A stretch of DNA of 64,000 nt from an uncultured Clostridia bacterium (lineage in GTDB: Bacteria > Bacillota > Clostridia > Lachnospirales > Anaerotignaceae). Under the pieces are notes generated by a model, which was given only the letters and a program-made list of their open reading frames with translations, was not told where the DNA came from and made no database searches. The stretch is taken from assembly GCA_937901125.1 (NCBI GenBank), contig CALCGT010000027.1, forward strand, positions 1 to 64,000. The letters run 5' to 3'. Position numbers and translations under genes: made by a program. Below, piece by piece: positions 41,929 through 50,176 of the stretch (position 1 is the first letter of the stretch; every line of letters starts with the position of its first letter).

Positions 41929-42687
41929 TCATTCAGCGTCTTTTGTTTCTTCTTCCTCTTCGTCATCTTCCCAGTCCTCGGGGTTGAATTCACCGAAAGC
42001 GGACATCAGGAAGCTTTCCATATCGTTTAGTTCTTCCATGCGGCTGTCCATTTCATCCAGAACATCCTCTACCTTATTCAGGTATTTGTTCATTTCGGGA
42101 GAGATCTGTTCCACTTCTTCTCCCTCTTCTGCAGGGATCTGTTCCGCTACAGCTGCTTCTACAGCTTTTTCGGAAACCAGTTCCTCCGCTGCAGCTTCTG
42201 CTGCTACGGCTGCTGCTTCATCGGCGTCCATTTCTTCCAGATCCAGATCGTCCCAGTCTTCCGCTTCATCGCGGTTCTTTCTTTCTTTCAGCTTTTCGTG
42301 ATAAGTCGCCATGTCTTCCTTCAGTTCACTGGCTTTTTCCGCCATACGGAAAGCTGCGGAGCGAACAGCAGGCTGCAAATCTTCGGCTTTATCCGCCAGT
42401 TTTTCTTTCATACGGAAAGCTGCTGAGCTTACCTTTGGCTGCAGGTCGTCGGCTTTATCTGCCACCTTGTCTGCGGCGTTTCTTACTGCAGGGTTTTCTT
42501 TTACCCTTTCTGCCACAGCGCTCAGGGCTGCGCCGGCTTTGCCCAGCATACCGCCAACAGCCTTTGTGATGCCTTCTTTTTCCAATCCCATACCATTGTG
42601 CAGGGTTGTCAGCAGGCGTTCTGCTTCATCTACGGTGATGATGCCTTTTTCCAGCATATTCAAAATGGCCATTCTTTCTTCTTTCAT
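41929..42687 (-). CDS. nested start: SHOCT-like coiled-coil acidic protein
   Basis: In-frame internal ATG at 42687 preceded by AAGGAGGGAAAG, a strong Shine-Dalgarno 5-7 bases upstream. The 252-residue product begins MKEERMAILNMLEKGIITVDEAERLL, the short helical motif of SHOCT/DUF2089-like proteins in which bundled helices respond to membrane stress. It continues with two direct 22-residue repeats (KADDLQPKVSSAAFRMKEKL, KAEDLQPAVRSAAFRMAEKA), a long Ala/Glu-rich coiled coil, and a very acidic end. It may be made alone or only as the tail of the WecB fusion. Confidence 0.6.
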   Translation of the reverse strand: MKEERMAILNMLEKGIITVDEAERLLTTLHNGMGLEKEGITKAVGGMLGKAGAALSAVAERVKENPAVRNAADKVADKADDLQPKVSSAAFRMKEKLADKAEDLQPAVRSAAFRMAEKASELKEDMATYHEKLKERKNRDEAEDWDDLDLEEMDADEAAAVAAEAAAEELVSEKAVEAAVAEQIPAEEGEEVEQISPEMNKYLNKVEDVLDEMDSRMEELNDMESFLMSAFGEFNPEDWEDDEEEEETKDAE

Positions 42688-43875
42688 AGTCTTTCCCTCC
42701 TTGGGTTCATTTTCATGATTCTTTTGAAGCACATACTCATCGGGTCTATCTTTTTTCTTTCCAAAAGCGTACAGGATGCTTTCCACGATACGGCGGCTGG
42801 CCTGACCATCGCCGAAGGGGTTTTTCGCCTGTGCCATTCTTTCGTATTCTTCTTTGTCATCCAGCAGTTCTTTCGCCATGCGGTAGATCACATCTTCCTC
42901 TGTACCCGCCAGCTTCAATGTACCTGCTTCCACCCCTTCGGGGCGTTCTGTCACGTTTCTGAGTACCAGTACAGGCTTGCCCATGGAAGGCACTTCCTCC
43001 TGCAGGCCGCCACTGTCTGTCATAACAAAGAAGGAACGGCACATCAGATTATGCATATCCTTCAAGTCCAGAGGGTCTGTCAGGTGGATACGGTCGTTGC
43101 CGCCAAGGATTTCATGAACAGGTTCTACCACGGCAGGGTTTTTATGCACCGCATAAACCACTTCCACATCGGGGTATTCTTCCACCAGACGTTTTACTGC
43201 GCGGCAGATATTCCGCAGAGGTTCCCCCAGGTTTTCTCTTCTGTGGGCGGTCATGGCGATGATACGCTTGCCCTTGAAGTCGATTTTGTTCAGTTCGTCT
43301 ACGGTGAAGGTGTAATCTTCTTCAATGGTATGGGCCAAGGCATCGATGACAGTGTTGCCTGTGATGAAAATGCCGTCCTCACCGATATTTTCCTTTAGCA
43401 GATGTTCCTTCGCCAGGGGCGTGGGCGCAAAATGCAGGTCGGTCAAAGCCCCTGTCAGTCTGCGGTTCATTTCTTCGGGGAAGGGCTGATATTTGTCATA
43501 GGTACGCAGGCCTGCTTCCACATGACCCACCTTTACTTGATTATAATAGGCTGCCAATGCGCCGGCGAAGGTGGTGGAAGTATCCCCGTGTACCAGAACG
43601 ATATCGGGTTTTTCCTTGCCCATGACTTCTTCCAGCCCCGTCAGGGCACGGGTGGTGATGCCCGCTAGGGTCTGTCTTGCCTGCATGATGTTCAGGTCAT
43701 ACTGGGGATGCAGATCGAAAATTTCCAGAACCTGATCCAGCATTTCCCTGTGCTGTGCCGTAACACAGACAATGCTTTCGATTTCCGGTGTTTTTTCCAG
43801 TTCCTTCACCAGGGGAGCCATTTTGATGGCTTCCGGGCGAGTACCGAACACGCTCATTACTTTTATTTTATCCAT
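41929..43875 (-). CDS. wecB: UDP-GlcNAc 2-epimerase (WecB) fused to coiled-coil tail
   Basis: 648 residues. The first 380 form the non-hydrolysing UDP-N-acetylglucosamine 2-epimerase: FGTRPEAIKMAPLVKEL, VTAQHREMLDQVLEIFDL, HGDTSTTFAGALAAYY, HVEAGLRTYDKYQPFPEEMNRR, TAHRRENLGEPL and DSGGLQEEVPSMGKPVLVLR. The enzyme makes UDP-ManNAc for surface polysaccharide. Ordinary WecB ends near residue 380-395. Here the frame runs on without a stop into the SHOCT-like protein with its own Shine-Dalgarno and ATG at 42687. A lost stop codon is the simplest origin; fusion versus two products is open. AAGGAGAG precedes the main ATG. Confidence 0.85.
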   Translation of the reverse strand: MDKIKVMSVFGTRPEAIKMAPLVKELEKTPEIESIVCVTAQHREMLDQVLEIFDLHPQYDLNIMQARQTLAGITTRALTGLEEVMGKEKPDIVLVHGDTSTTFAGALAAYYNQVKVGHVEAGLRTYDKYQPFPEEMNRRLTGALTDLHFAPTPLAKEHLLKENIGEDGIFITGNTVIDALAHTIEEDYTFTVDELNKIDFKGKRIIAMTAHRRENLGEPLRNICRAVKRLVEEYPDVEVVYAVHKNPAVVEPVHEILGGNDRIHLTDPLDLKDMHNLMCRSFFVMTDSGGLQEEVPSMGKPVLVLRNVTERPEGVEAGTLKLAGTEEDVIYRMAKELLDDKEEYERMAQAKNPFGDGQASRRIVESILYAFGKKKDRPDEYVLQKNHENEPKEGKTMKEERMAILNMLEKGIITVDEAERLLTTLHNGMGLEKEGITKAVGGMLGKAGAALSAVAERVKENPAVRNAADKVADKADDLQPKVSSAAFRMKEKLADKAEDLQPAVRSAAFRMAEKASELKEDMATYHEKLKERKNRDEAEDWDDLDLEEMDADEAAAVAAEAAAEELVSEKAVEAAVAEQIPAEEGEEVEQISPEMNKYLNKVEDVLDEMDSRMEELNDMESFLMSAFGEFNPEDWEDDEEEEETKDAE

Positions 43876-43899
43876 ATTATATGCTCTCCTTCTTTCTTT

Positions 43900-44096
43900 G
43901 CGAGGATTTCACCCTCGCACTCCCACCAAGGGGGTCATGGTCAAAGCATCTTCCCTGGGGGAAGACGGCTTCGCCGCCGCCTAATCTTGGCGGTGCACCT
44001 ACCCTTGAAACCCGATACCGCAGAACCATGTACATGGTTCTGAAATGTGGGTACAGGGGAATCATTCCCCTGTCAGGGTTTGGGACAGCGTCCCAA
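43900..44096 (+). repeat. five-hairpin intergenic repeat, copy D (with insertion)
   Basis: H1 GCGAGGATTTCACCCTCGC (43900-43918); H2 replaced by about 80 bases containing TCTTCCC/GGGAAGA and GGCTTCGCC hairpins; H3 CAGAACCATGTACATGGTTC-type (44021-44042), H4 CAGGGGAATCATTCCCCTG (44054-44072), H5 TTGGGACAGCGTCCCAA (44080-44096). Lies between wecB and the FAH-family gene. Confidence 0.82.
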
Positions 44097-44099
44097 GAG

Positions 44100-44978
44100 T
44101 TATTTGATTTCATTCGTCATGGCGCCGATGCCTTCGATCTCGCATTTCACCACATCGCCCTTTTTCAGGAACTTGGGAGGCTGGAAGCCCATGCCGACCC
44201 CTGCGGGGGTTCCCATGGCGATGATGGTGCCTGCCTGCAGGGTCATGCCCTGAGAAAGCTGGCAGATGACTTTTTCAATGCCGTTGATCATCAGTTCTGT
44301 ATTGCTGTCCTGCCGCAGCTCGCCATTTACATAGGAACGGATGGGCAAAGCGGGAGGATTTGTAAATTCATCCTTTGTCACGATCCAGGGGCCGATGGGT
44401 GTAAAATCATCTAGACTCTTGCCGAAATACCACTGCTTATGGGCAGTCTGTAAATTTCTAGCACTCATGTCGTTCAAAATAGTATAGCCGAATACATAAT
44501 CAAATACCTCTTCGGGCTTTACTTCCTTCGCATCCTTGCCAATTACGACCGCCAGTTCTACTTCATAGTCCAGACTGTCTACGATATGCAGATGCCCGTC
44601 GATGGGTTCCTTATCAGACAGAGCACGGTTGACTCTCTTTGCAAAATAGATAGGCACGGGACGTTCCCCGCCGAAGGCTTCATCGTGGAAGCGGGCGGCT
44701 TCTTCTGCATGGGCATAATAATTGATGCCCAGGCAGATCACATCCTGCTTGGGATGAGGGATAGGAGAGAGGATCTGCACTTCCTCCAGAGGGATGCCCT
44801 TCATCAGTTCTTTATTTTTATCCAGCTTTTCCAGTTTTCCGTCATCCTGCACCTCTAAAAACGCATTCATATCCAATGCCGTACAGCCCAGATAGTTCAC
44901 AGGCACTACCTCAGAACCGTCATTTTTCAGAACACCTACGGCTGTTTCACCGCCATGCTTGTATGTTAAAACTTTCAT
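44100..44978 (-). CDS. fumarylacetoacetate hydrolase-family enzyme
   Basis: 292 residues. FAH-fold metal-dependent hydrolase/decarboxylase acting on 2-oxo or acylpyruvate compounds. Metal-ligand motif DYEVELAVVIGKDAK, with CLGINYYAHAEEA, NDMSARNLQ and GTPAGVGMGFQPPKFLKKGDVVKCEIEGIG. An N-terminal extension (1-70) is typical. The start is set by AGGAGGAAAG 5 bases upstream at 44978. Substrate cannot be told. A repeat copy begins 4 bases after its stop. Confidence 0.88.
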   Translation of the reverse strand: MKVLTYKHGGETAVGVLKNDGSEVVPVNYLGCTALDMNAFLEVQDDGKLEKLDKNKELMKGIPLEEVQILSPIPHPKQDVICLGINYYAHAEEAARFHDEAFGGERPVPIYFAKRVNRALSDKEPIDGHLHIVDSLDYEVELAVVIGKDAKEVKPEEVFDYVFGYTILNDMSARNLQTAHKQWYFGKSLDDFTPIGPWIVTKDEFTNPPALPIRSYVNGELRQDSNTELMINGIEKVICQLSQGMTLQAGTIIAMGTPAGVGMGFQPPKFLKKGDVVKCEIEGIGAMTNEIK

Positions 44979-45263
44979 CTTTCCTCCTAACTCAGCCCTG
45001 TGCAAATCGAGAGAAAGTCCTTGGCAAGCTTGCCAAAAGAGTGTTTTCTCTTCCAAATTTGTATTTGGCGTTTTGCCAAATGGGTAAATTCCTATGAAGA
45101 CCACCCATACCAGACTGAAACTTTACAGTTTTTTCTTCAGCAGTATATTCGAAAAATATACCATTTTCATCATATCACAAAACCACTGATTCGCAAAGGA
45201 AAAAAGCACCTTTCTCGCCTATGTATACACAATACTGTGCGCCTAATCATTTATACGAAGGAT

Positions 45264-45281
45264 TATGAATAAATATTCATA
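45264..45281 (+). promoter_or_regulatory. ARG box (ArgR/AhrC operator) upstream of argG
   Basis: TATGAATAAATATTCATA is an 18-base palindrome fitting the arginine repressor consensus (TNTGAATWWWWATTCANW). It is about 100 bases upstream of the argG -35 box. Weaker half-site-like stretches (ATAAATATGC, ATAAATATACAC) lie between. The argR gene is not in the window. Confidence 0.7.
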
Positions 45282-45381
45282 TCGAACTGTATATCTACCC
45301 ATAAATATGCTCAAATATCACCTGGTTTTTTCCATATTTTTTATAAATATACACAAAATCCTGTATTTTTATAATTTTATA

Positions 45382-45410
45382 TTGCAATTCTCAGGCTGCC
45401 TATGTATAAT
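45382..45410 (+). promoter_or_regulatory. argG promoter
   Basis: TTGCAA, 17 bases, TATAAT, 73 bases upstream of the start codon. Confidence 0.75.
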
Positions 45411-45482
45411 CCACTTATAAAATTCATTTGAAACAAACGCCGATGAAAACGGCTTATGTATTTGTTAAGGAGGAGAATCATC

Positions 45483-46697
45483 ATGGCAAAAGAAAAAATC
45501 GTATTGGCATATTCCGGCGGTCTGGATACATCCGCAATCATCCCTTGGCTGAAAGAAAACTATGACTGCGAAGTTATCTGCGTATGCGGTGACGTTGGTC
45601 AGGGCAAGGAAACAGACGGCCTGGAAGAAAAAGCACTGAAAACAGGCGCAAGCAAGCTCTACATTGAAGACCTGACAGAAGAATTCATCACAGATGCCGT
45701 TTACCCTTGTGTAAAAGCAAATGCTGTATATGAAGGCAAATACCTAATCGGTACATCCATGGCGCGTCCCATCATCGCAAAGAGACTGGTTGAAATCGCC
45801 AAAAAAGAAGGCGCAACAGCCATCTGCCACGGTGCAACCGGCAAAGGCAACGACCAGGTTCGTTTCGAACTGACTATCAAAGCACTGGCACCCGAAATGA
45901 AGATCATCGCTCCCTGGAGACTGGATACATGGAAAATGCAGAGCCGTGAAGACGAAATCGCTTATCTGGCTGAACACGGCATCCCCTTTGAAGCAGGCCA
46001 TGACAATTCCTACAGCCGTGACAGAAACCTGTGGCACCTGAGCCATGAAGGTCTGGAACTGGAAGATCCTGCAAATGAACCCAACTACGACCACATCCTG
46101 CAGATGAGCGTAACACCCGAAAAAGCACCTGATAAGCCCGAATATGTGACACTGGATTTTGAAAAAGGCATCCCCGTTGCTGTTAATGGTGAAAAGCTGA
46201 ATCCCGTTGCACTGCTGACAAAGCTGAACGAAATCGGCGGCAGAAACGGTGTTGGTATTACAGATATCTGCGAGAACCGTGTCGTTGGCATGAAATCTCG
46301 CGGCGTATATGAAACCCCCGGCGGTACCATCATGTACTATGCACACCGTGAACTGGAATACCTGTGCTCTGATAAGAAAACACAGGCCTTCAATGAAGTG
46401 GCAAGCAACAAATTCACAGAACTGGTTTACAGCGGCGAATGGTACACACCTCTGCGGGAAGCACTGAGCGCATACTTCGACAAAGTAAACGAAACAGTAA
46501 CAGGTACTGTAAAACTGAAACTATATAAAGGCAACATCATCCCCGCAGGCTCCACATCTCCTTACAGCCTGTACAATGAATCCATCGCTTCCTTCACAAC
46601 AGGCGAACTGTACAACCACAAGGATGCAGACGGCTTCATCAACCTGTTTGGTCTGTCCATGAAGGTTCGGGCAATGATGATGGAAAACAACAAATAA
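45483..46697 (+). CDS. argG: argininosuccinate synthase
   Basis: 404 residues. Joins citrulline and aspartate with ATP. The N-terminal LAYSGGLDTSAIIPWL P-loop, VCGDVGQGKETDGLEEKAL, GTSMARPIIAKRLVEIAKKEGATAICHGATGKGNDQVRFE and YAHRELEYLCSDKKTQ are all standard. ATG at 45483 with AAGGAGGAG upstream. First gene of argGH under an arginine-repressor-type operator. Confidence 0.97.
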   Translation: MAKEKIVLAYSGGLDTSAIIPWLKENYDCEVICVCGDVGQGKETDGLEEKALKTGASKLYIEDLTEEFITDAVYPCVKANAVYEGKYLIGTSMARPIIAKRLVEIAKKEGATAICHGATGKGNDQVRFELTIKALAPEMKIIAPWRLDTWKMQSREDEIAYLAEHGIPFEAGHDNSYSRDRNLWHLSHEGLELEDPANEPNYDHILQMSVTPEKAPDKPEYVTLDFEKGIPVAVNGEKLNPVALLTKLNEIGGRNGVGITDICENRVVGMKSRGVYETPGGTIMYYAHRELEYLCSDKKTQAFNEVASNKFTELVYSGEWYTPLREALSAYFDKVNETVTGTVKLKLYKGNIIPAGSTSPYSLYNESIASFTTGELYNHKDADGFINLFGLSMKVRAMMMENNK

Positions 46698-46706
46698 AGA
46701 CCTTTT

Positions 46707-46943
46707 CAGGGCTCTGCCCTGAAACCCGCCAAGGGAGTCACTCCCTTGGAACCCGAATCGCAAAAACTTCGTTTTTGCAAGGAGGAAATATATATCAAAC
46801 ATAAGACAAAAAAATACTCCTGTCCTACTGTGATGGGAGTATTTCTCATTATAGCCAACCCACGAGCAGAAGTATTTCTGCTCGCAGTACCCGGGTCAAG
46901 GGGGCGGTACCTCCTTGCAGGAGCGCGAGGACAGCGTCCTCGC
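46707..46943 (+). repeat. five-hairpin intergenic repeat, copy E, inside the argGH operon
   Basis: H1 CAGGGCTCTGCCCTG (46707-46721), H2 CCAAGGGAGTCACTCCCTTG-type (46729-46749), H3 GCAAAAACTTCGTTTTTGC (46760-46778), then about 84 bases holding another hairpin (AAATACTCC/GGGAGTATTT, 46812-46844). Then an H3-like CGAGCAGAAGTATTTCTGCTCG-type (46863-46884), H4 (46897-46917) and H5 GCGAGGACAGCGTCCTCGC (46925-46943). It looks like parts of two elements. Ends 21 bases before argH. Confidence 0.82.
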
Positions 46944-46964
46944 AGAAAGAAAGGAACGATAATT

Positions 46965-48344
46965 ATGGCAAAACTTTGGGGCGGACGCTTCACCCAGTCC
47001 ACAGATAGCTTCACCGACCACTTCCATTCCTCTATTTCCTTCGACAGCCGTATGTATAAGGAAGATATCACAGGCAGCATGGCCCATGCCGCTATGCTGG
47101 GCAAACAGGGCATCATCCCCACTGCCGATGCGGAGCTGATCATCAAAGCATTAAAAGAAATTCTGGCAGATATCGAAGCAGGTAAAGTGACCTTCGACGA
47201 AAAAGCCGAAGATATCCATATGAACGTGGAAACCATCCTCATCAGGCGCATCGGCGATGTGGGCAAACGCCTGCATACAGGACGTAGCCGCAACGACCAG
47301 GTGGCTCTGGATATCCGTATGTATACCAAAAAGGAAATTACAGAGATCAAGGCTCTAGTGAAAAACCTGATGGTGACATTGAACGATTTTGCCGCAGACC
47401 ATACGGAAACCATCCTGCCCGGCTATACCCACCTGCAGCGGGCGCAGCCTGTCACACTGGCACATCATCTGCTGGCTTATGTGGAAATGTTCAAACGGGA
47501 CTATGACCGTCTTTGCGATACCTACAAACGTACCGATGTAATGCCCTTGGGCAGCGGTGCACTAGCGACAACCACCTACCCTCTGGATCGCTATTCCGTA
47601 GCGGCAGAGCTGGGCTTCGCTGATATTACCATGAACAGCATGGACGGCGTCTCCGACCGTGATTTCTGCATCGAACTGGCTTCTGCCCTTTCTATCCTGA
47701 TGATGCACCTGAGCCGCTTCTGCGAAGAGATCATCCTTTGGAGCAGCCATGAATTCCATTTTGTAGAGCTTTCCGACGCATACTCCACAGGCTCCAGCAT
47801 CATGCCTCAGAAAAAGAACCCCGATATGGCTGAACTGATCCGCGGGAAAACAGGTCGTGTATACGGTCACCTGATGGGGCTGCTGACCACCATGAAGGGT
47901 CTGCCTCTGGCATACAACAAAGACATGCAGGAAGATAAGGAAGGTCTCTTTGACGCCATCGACACCGTAAAAATGTGCCTGCCCGTATTCACAAATATGA
48001 TCGCCACCATGACCGTAAAAAAAGAAGCTATGCTAAATGCTGCCAAGGTCGGCTTCACCAATGCCACAGACGCAGCAGACTGGCTGGTAAAACAGGGGGT
48101 GCCTTTCCGGGATGCCCATGCCATCATCGGCAAGCTGGTGCTGTACTGCATCGAGCATAACACCAATCTGGACGACCTTTCTCTGGAGGAATACAAGGCC
48201 ATTTCCCCTGTATTTGATGAAAGCGTGTATGCAGCCATCAATGTAAATGAATGCGCCCAGGCAAGAAAGGTGGTTGGCGGCCCTGCCAAGGAAGTGACCA
48301 CTGCCGCCATTTCCAACAACAAGGCATATTTTGAAACATTATAA
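46965..48344 (+). CDS. argH: argininosuccinate lyase
   Basis: 459 residues. Splits argininosuccinate to arginine and fumarate. LWGGRFTQSTD, HTGRSRNDQVALD, YTHLQRAQPVTLAHHLLAY and the superfamily loop GSSIMPQKKNPDMAE (catalytic Ser) are intact. The ATG at 46965 has AAAGGAACG 7 bases upstream. It lies 267 bases after argG with a repeat element between. Confidence 0.97.
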   Translation: MAKLWGGRFTQSTDSFTDHFHSSISFDSRMYKEDITGSMAHAAMLGKQGIIPTADAELIIKALKEILADIEAGKVTFDEKAEDIHMNVETILIRRIGDVGKRLHTGRSRNDQVALDIRMYTKKEITEIKALVKNLMVTLNDFAADHTETILPGYTHLQRAQPVTLAHHLLAYVEMFKRDYDRLCDTYKRTDVMPLGSGALATTTYPLDRYSVAAELGFADITMNSMDGVSDRDFCIELASALSILMMHLSRFCEEIILWSSHEFHFVELSDAYSTGSSIMPQKKNPDMAELIRGKTGRVYGHLMGLLTTMKGLPLAYNKDMQEDKEGLFDAIDTVKMCLPVFTNMIATMTVKKEAMLNAAKVGFTNATDAADWLVKQGVPFRDAHAIIGKLVLYCIEHNTNLDDLSLEEYKAISPVFDESVYAAINVNECAQARKVVGGPAKEVTTAAISNNKAYFETL

Positions 48345-48350
48345 GACCGT

Positions 48351-48558
48351 GGGGACTTTGTCCCCACCACCCCTAGCAGGAGATCATCCCCTGCACCCTA
48401 TACGCAAAAGCATCCGCTTTTACAGAACATAAAAAACAAAGGCTTTCTCCCGTCTGGAGAGAGCCTTATTTTTATTTTTCCATCAAACGCAGTTTGATGG
48501 CTACCGGGTTCTAAGGGGGTGACCCCCTTAGCAGGAGTTTGAAGACTGCGTCTTCAAA
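48351..48558 (+). repeat. five-hairpin intergenic repeat, copy F (split by a terminator)
   Basis: H1 GGGGACTTTGTCCCC (48351-48365), H2 GCAGGAGATCATCCCCTGC (48376-48394), then about 85 bases including the argGH terminator. H3 CCATCAAACGCAGTTTGATG-type (48480-48500), H4 CTAAGGGGGTGACCCCCTTA-type (48511-48531), H5 TTTGAAGACTGCGTCTTCAAA-type (48538-48558). Between convergent argH and mutT. Confidence 0.8.
48438..48478 (+). terminator. intrinsic terminator of argGH
   Basis: GGCTTTCTCC and GGAGAGAGCC (one G-T pair) with a 5-base loop, followed by TTATTTTTATTTTTC. Confidence 0.8.
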
Positions 48559-48934
48559 GTTTTTTTAATTTTTCCAATATCTCTTCATCTGCCGGACAAA
48601 ATGGATATCTGTCGATTTCTTCGATGGTAATCCACTGAATGTTGTTATGCTCCAGTTTTTGGGGCATACCTTCCACGATACGGGCGTGGAACAGCGTCAG
48701 ATGCACCGTCAGGTCGGGATACACATGCTCCACTTCCATGAATACCTCCCCCACGGCAATGGTCACGCCCAATTCTTCCCGACATTCCCGCAGGAGGGCT
48801 TCTTCCTTCGTTTCCCCCGGTTCCACCTTGCCGCCCACAAATTCCCACAGAAGCCCCCTAGCCTTATGGGCCGGCCTCTGGCAAGCCATAAATCTATCCC
48901 CATCCCAAATGAGAGCCGCTACTACCTCCGTCAT
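48554..48934 (-). CDS. mutT: NUDIX 8-oxo-dGTP diphosphatase
   Basis: 126 residues. The Nudix box GGKVEPGETKEEALLRECREELG (from about residue 34) is complete with REXXEE. It starts MTEVVAALIWDGDRFMACQRP and carries LLWEFVGGKVE, typical of MutT-type sanitising enzymes. ATG at 48934 with AGGAGGCG 8 bases upstream. Divergent from spoIIP. Confidence 0.9.
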   Translation of the reverse strand: MTEVVAALIWDGDRFMACQRPAHKARGLLWEFVGGKVEPGETKEEALLRECREELGVTIAVGEVFMEVEHVYPDLTVHLTLFHARIVEGMPQKLEHNNIQWITIEEIDRYPFCPADEEILEKLKKL

Positions 48935-49104
48935 TCTTTTTCGCCTCCTGTTCCAAAATCGTTCCTCTTTGACCGTTATTATAGACGGATGGGCCAGGAA
49001 AATCAACTGCATCCCCCTGTACAACTGGGTCATAGCACGGTCATTTATCGTTCTGAATGTCCCCTTTCCTTCATAGGATGGAAAAAGGAAGGGAGGCGGC
49101 TGTG

Positions 49105-50148
49105 GTGCAAAAAAAGAACAAAGGAGCCCTGAATCTGGTGGGTCTGGTGCTTTTTCTGCTGGCACTGCCCCTTTTTTTCCGCATGGGGGGCGGTCAGTTC
49201 GCCATGGCAGAAGTCTTGCCGGGACAAGTCCCTTCGGACAAGTTATCCCTGGCCTTTCTGCAACAGGAAGAAAAAGAAGTCATCACTGCCAATGTCCTCG
49301 GCAGAGAAGATATCGAATTTTCCAAATCCTTTGCCATTAGTGCAGGAGGACGCCCCCTGAATGTTACGGCGGAACAGTTGGCAAAAATGCAGGATTTTTC
49401 TTATCTCAAGAGCAACTACTATATCATCGATTCCCGCACCACCTTTTTTCCCGAGGATATCGATGTGGAACAGGCGTTAGGCCTTGATCTGACCATAGAA
49501 AAGACGAAAAAAGAGCCCAAAGTCCTCATTTTCCACACCCACTCCCATGAAGGCTTTGTCGACAGCGATATGTCCAAGGGATTACAGGAGGGTATCTGGG
49601 GCGTGGGGGAACGGCTGAAAGAGATTTTGGAGGAAGAATACGGCATTGGCGTCATCCATGATAACGGGCAATACGACATGGTAAATGGGAAGGGGCAGAT
49701 CACAGGGGCATATGAGCGGATGGAGCCACCCATTCGGGAAATTTTGGCGAAATATCCTTCCATCGAGGTCTGCATCGACCTGCATCGGGACGGTGTAGGG
49801 GAAGGGACACGCTTGGTGACAGAGATTGACGGAAAACCCTGTGCCCAGGTCATGTTTTTCAACGGTCTCTGCCGCCTGAACAAGGACGGCACCGTACAGT
49901 CCATCAGCGGTCTGGAAAACCCCTATCTGCGGGAAAATCTGGCTTTCAGCCTACAGATGAAAACCTCCGCAAACCAGAGATATCCTGATTTTTCGCGGAA
50001 AATTTATCTTAGTGCCTACCGTTTCAGCCTGCACATGCTCCCCCGCTCCACCTTGATCGAAGTGGGCGCCCAGACCAACACAAAGGAAGAAGCATGGAAT
50101 GCCATGGAGCCTTTGGCGGAAGTCCTTGCCAGCGTTCTCTTAGAATAG
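49105..50148 (+). CDS. spoIIP: stage II sporulation protein P
   Basis: About 347 residues. Peptidoglycan amidase/endopeptidase that with SpoIID and SpoIIM degrades septal wall during engulfment. It has an N-terminal signal anchor (NLVGLVLFLLALPLFF), then the SpoIIP domain: KVLIFHTHSHEGF (zinc His/Glu), DLHRDG and LIEVGAQTNTKEEAWNAM. The start is uncertain. GTG at 49105 is preferred, with GGGAGG 8 bases upstream; GTG 49102 and ATG 49078 are alternatives, the latter with no ribosome binding site. Confidence 0.9.
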   Translation: MQKKNKGALNLVGLVLFLLALPLFFRMGGGQFAMAEVLPGQVPSDKLSLAFLQQEEKEVITANVLGREDIEFSKSFAISAGGRPLNVTAEQLAKMQDFSYLKSNYYIIDSRTTFFPEDIDVEQALGLDLTIEKTKKEPKVLIFHTHSHEGFVDSDMSKGLQEGIWGVGERLKEILEEEYGIGVIHDNGQYDMVNGKGQITGAYERMEPPIREILAKYPSIEVCIDLHRDGVGEGTRLVTEIDGKPCAQVMFFNGLCRLNKDGTVQSISGLENPYLRENLAFSLQMKTSANQRYPDFSRKIYLSAYRFSLHMLPRSTLIEVGAQTNTKEEAWNAMEPLAEVLASVLLE

Positions 50149-50176
50149 TTTCAGCTGCCTCTGCCATACTAAGGAC

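Larger units (their letters stand above)
44979..45482. other. 504-base intergenic region before argG
   Basis: Holds palindromes at 45021-45081 (TTGGCAAGCTTGCCAA; CCAAATTTGTATTTGG; ATTTGGCGTTTTGCCAAAT), an ARG box at 45264-45281 and the argG promoter at 45382-45410. The remainder (45090-45260 and 45300-45380) is AT-rich; I see no gene in it. Confidence 0.7.

Noticed and set aside
41330..41932. Long antisense ORFs opposite real genes (for example in the PG-binding, wecB and argH genes)
   Set aside because: They mirror the codon structure of the genes on the other strand, have no ribosome binding sites and show no family motifs.
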